A stretch of DNA of 6,376 nt from Candidatus Zipacnadia bacterium (GTDB taxonomy: Bacteria > Armatimonadota > Zipacnadia > Zipacnadales > Zipacnadaceae): the NCBI GenBank assembly GCA_029821215.1, contig JALGTV010000129.1, positions 1 through 6,376 of the forward strand. Direction: 5' to 3'. The notes under the pieces are model-generated. The model was not told where the DNA came from. It was given only the letters and a program-made list of their open reading frames with translations, and made no database searches. The translations under genes and the position numbers were made by a program. Each line of letters begins with the position of its first letter. Position 1 is the stretch's first letter. Shown here piece by piece: positions 5,986-6,376 of the stretch.

Positions 5986-6376
5986 TCAAAGTTGCCGTAG
6001 CCGGCTGGCTAATTGCTGTCGGTGGGCACTGTCTGAGCGGCAAGTGGCCCACAGCCCGTCAACTGCTTGTATGAGGTGCTGGGAAGAGACCTCATCTGGT
6101 TTGACTACTATCTGCTCGGCCGTCTGGGCAAAGTAATCTACCTTGGGGTCATAGGCGATGCCCAAGGCGGGCACAGCAGTAGCAGCGGCGAAGATTAGGC
6201 CATGCAGCCGCATGGATACCAGCAGGTCCAGGGAGGATATTACTCCCAGAAGATCCCGGGGTTCGGGAATTCCCTCCAGGATAGCCACTGCACTGCCCCC
6301 AGCACCAGCCACCCGCCACGCCAGACTCATATCCTCACCCGATTGGAAGGGAATCAACAGCACCTGAGCTCCTATC
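5986..6376 (-). CDS. csaB: Polysaccharide pyruvyl transferase, CsaB-like, partial (C-terminal part)
   Basis: Only the C-terminal part is present; the reading frame stays open to the right edge, so the start lies outside the window and the GTG at 6363 is internal. The sequence LLVSMRLHGLIFAA (about 6225-6184 on the - strand), with RLHG at 6210-6199, followed by VPALGIAYDPKVDYF, is characteristic of the pyruvyl transferase family and closest in wording to CsaB. CsaB-type enzymes add ketal-linked pyruvate from phosphoenolpyruvate to cell-wall or surface polysaccharide; in S-layer bacteria this creates the anchor for SLH domains. The RLHG-to-YDPK segment belongs to the C-terminal half of the GT-B-like fold. 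The gene converges on the lipoprotein gene. Its 3' end may be frameshifted: the frame stops at RLRQL (TGA, 5988-5986), while a neighbouring frame reads NFEILDEVLAAL and stops at 5955. The family is secure; the csaB symbol is moderately sure. Confidence 0.85.
   Translation of the reverse strand, partial: IGAQVLLIPFQSGEDMSLAWRVAGAGGSAVAILEGIPEPRDLLGVISSLDLLVSMRLHGLIFAAATAVPALGIAYDPKVDYFAQTAEQIVVKPDEVSSQHLIQAVDGLWATCRSDSAHRQQLASRLRQL

Overview
This window reads as a piece of a bacterial chromosome, probably from an uncultured anaerobe. The GC content looks a little above half. The gene set is a VorB-type 2-oxoacid:ferredoxin oxidoreductase, a prokaryotic translin/TRAX-like protein and a CsaB-like pyruvyl transferase. 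This combination makes me think of Chloroflexota (Dehalococcoidia-like), but that placement is inference and I could not search any database.

Layout. Bases 1-1110 hold the 3' part of a long tetratricopeptide-repeat (TPR) gene that enters from beyond the left edge. Its stop overlaps the start of an NAD kinase gene (1110-2026). That gene is frameshifted by a perfect 14-bp tandem duplication lying exactly on the codons for the catalytic GGDGT motif. After about 96 bp comes a tight five-gene run on the + strand: a dicluster ferredoxin subunit (2123-2353), the alpha subunit (2346-3407), the TPP-binding beta subunit (3420-4205) and the gamma subunit (4230-4787) of a 2-oxoacid:ferredoxin oxidoreductase, then a translin-family protein (4788-5429) starting directly after the gamma stop. 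A near-consensus sigma70-type promoter (5407-5435) sits across the translin stop codon. It faces a roughly 105-nt leader and a tiny proline/glycine-rich lipoprotein gene (5549-5776). Bases 5777-5985 contain no gene I can support. The right edge carries the C-terminal part of a CsaB-like polysaccharide pyruvyl transferase on the - strand (5986-6376), convergent with the rest.

How the genes fit together. The four oxidoreductase subunits form one enzyme that oxidatively decarboxylates a 2-oxoacid to an acyl-CoA and reduces ferredoxin; the alpha and beta sequences point to branched-chain 2-oxoacids. The translin-like protein keeps the acidic residues used by TRAX-type ribonucleases and appears to be translated with the enzyme. 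The lipoprotein has its own promoter and is a separate transcription unit. The main anomaly is the broken NAD kinase, because NAD kinase is normally essential. It is either an assembly or sequencing artefact, a recent (possibly reversible) mutation, or a decaying copy backed up elsewhere.
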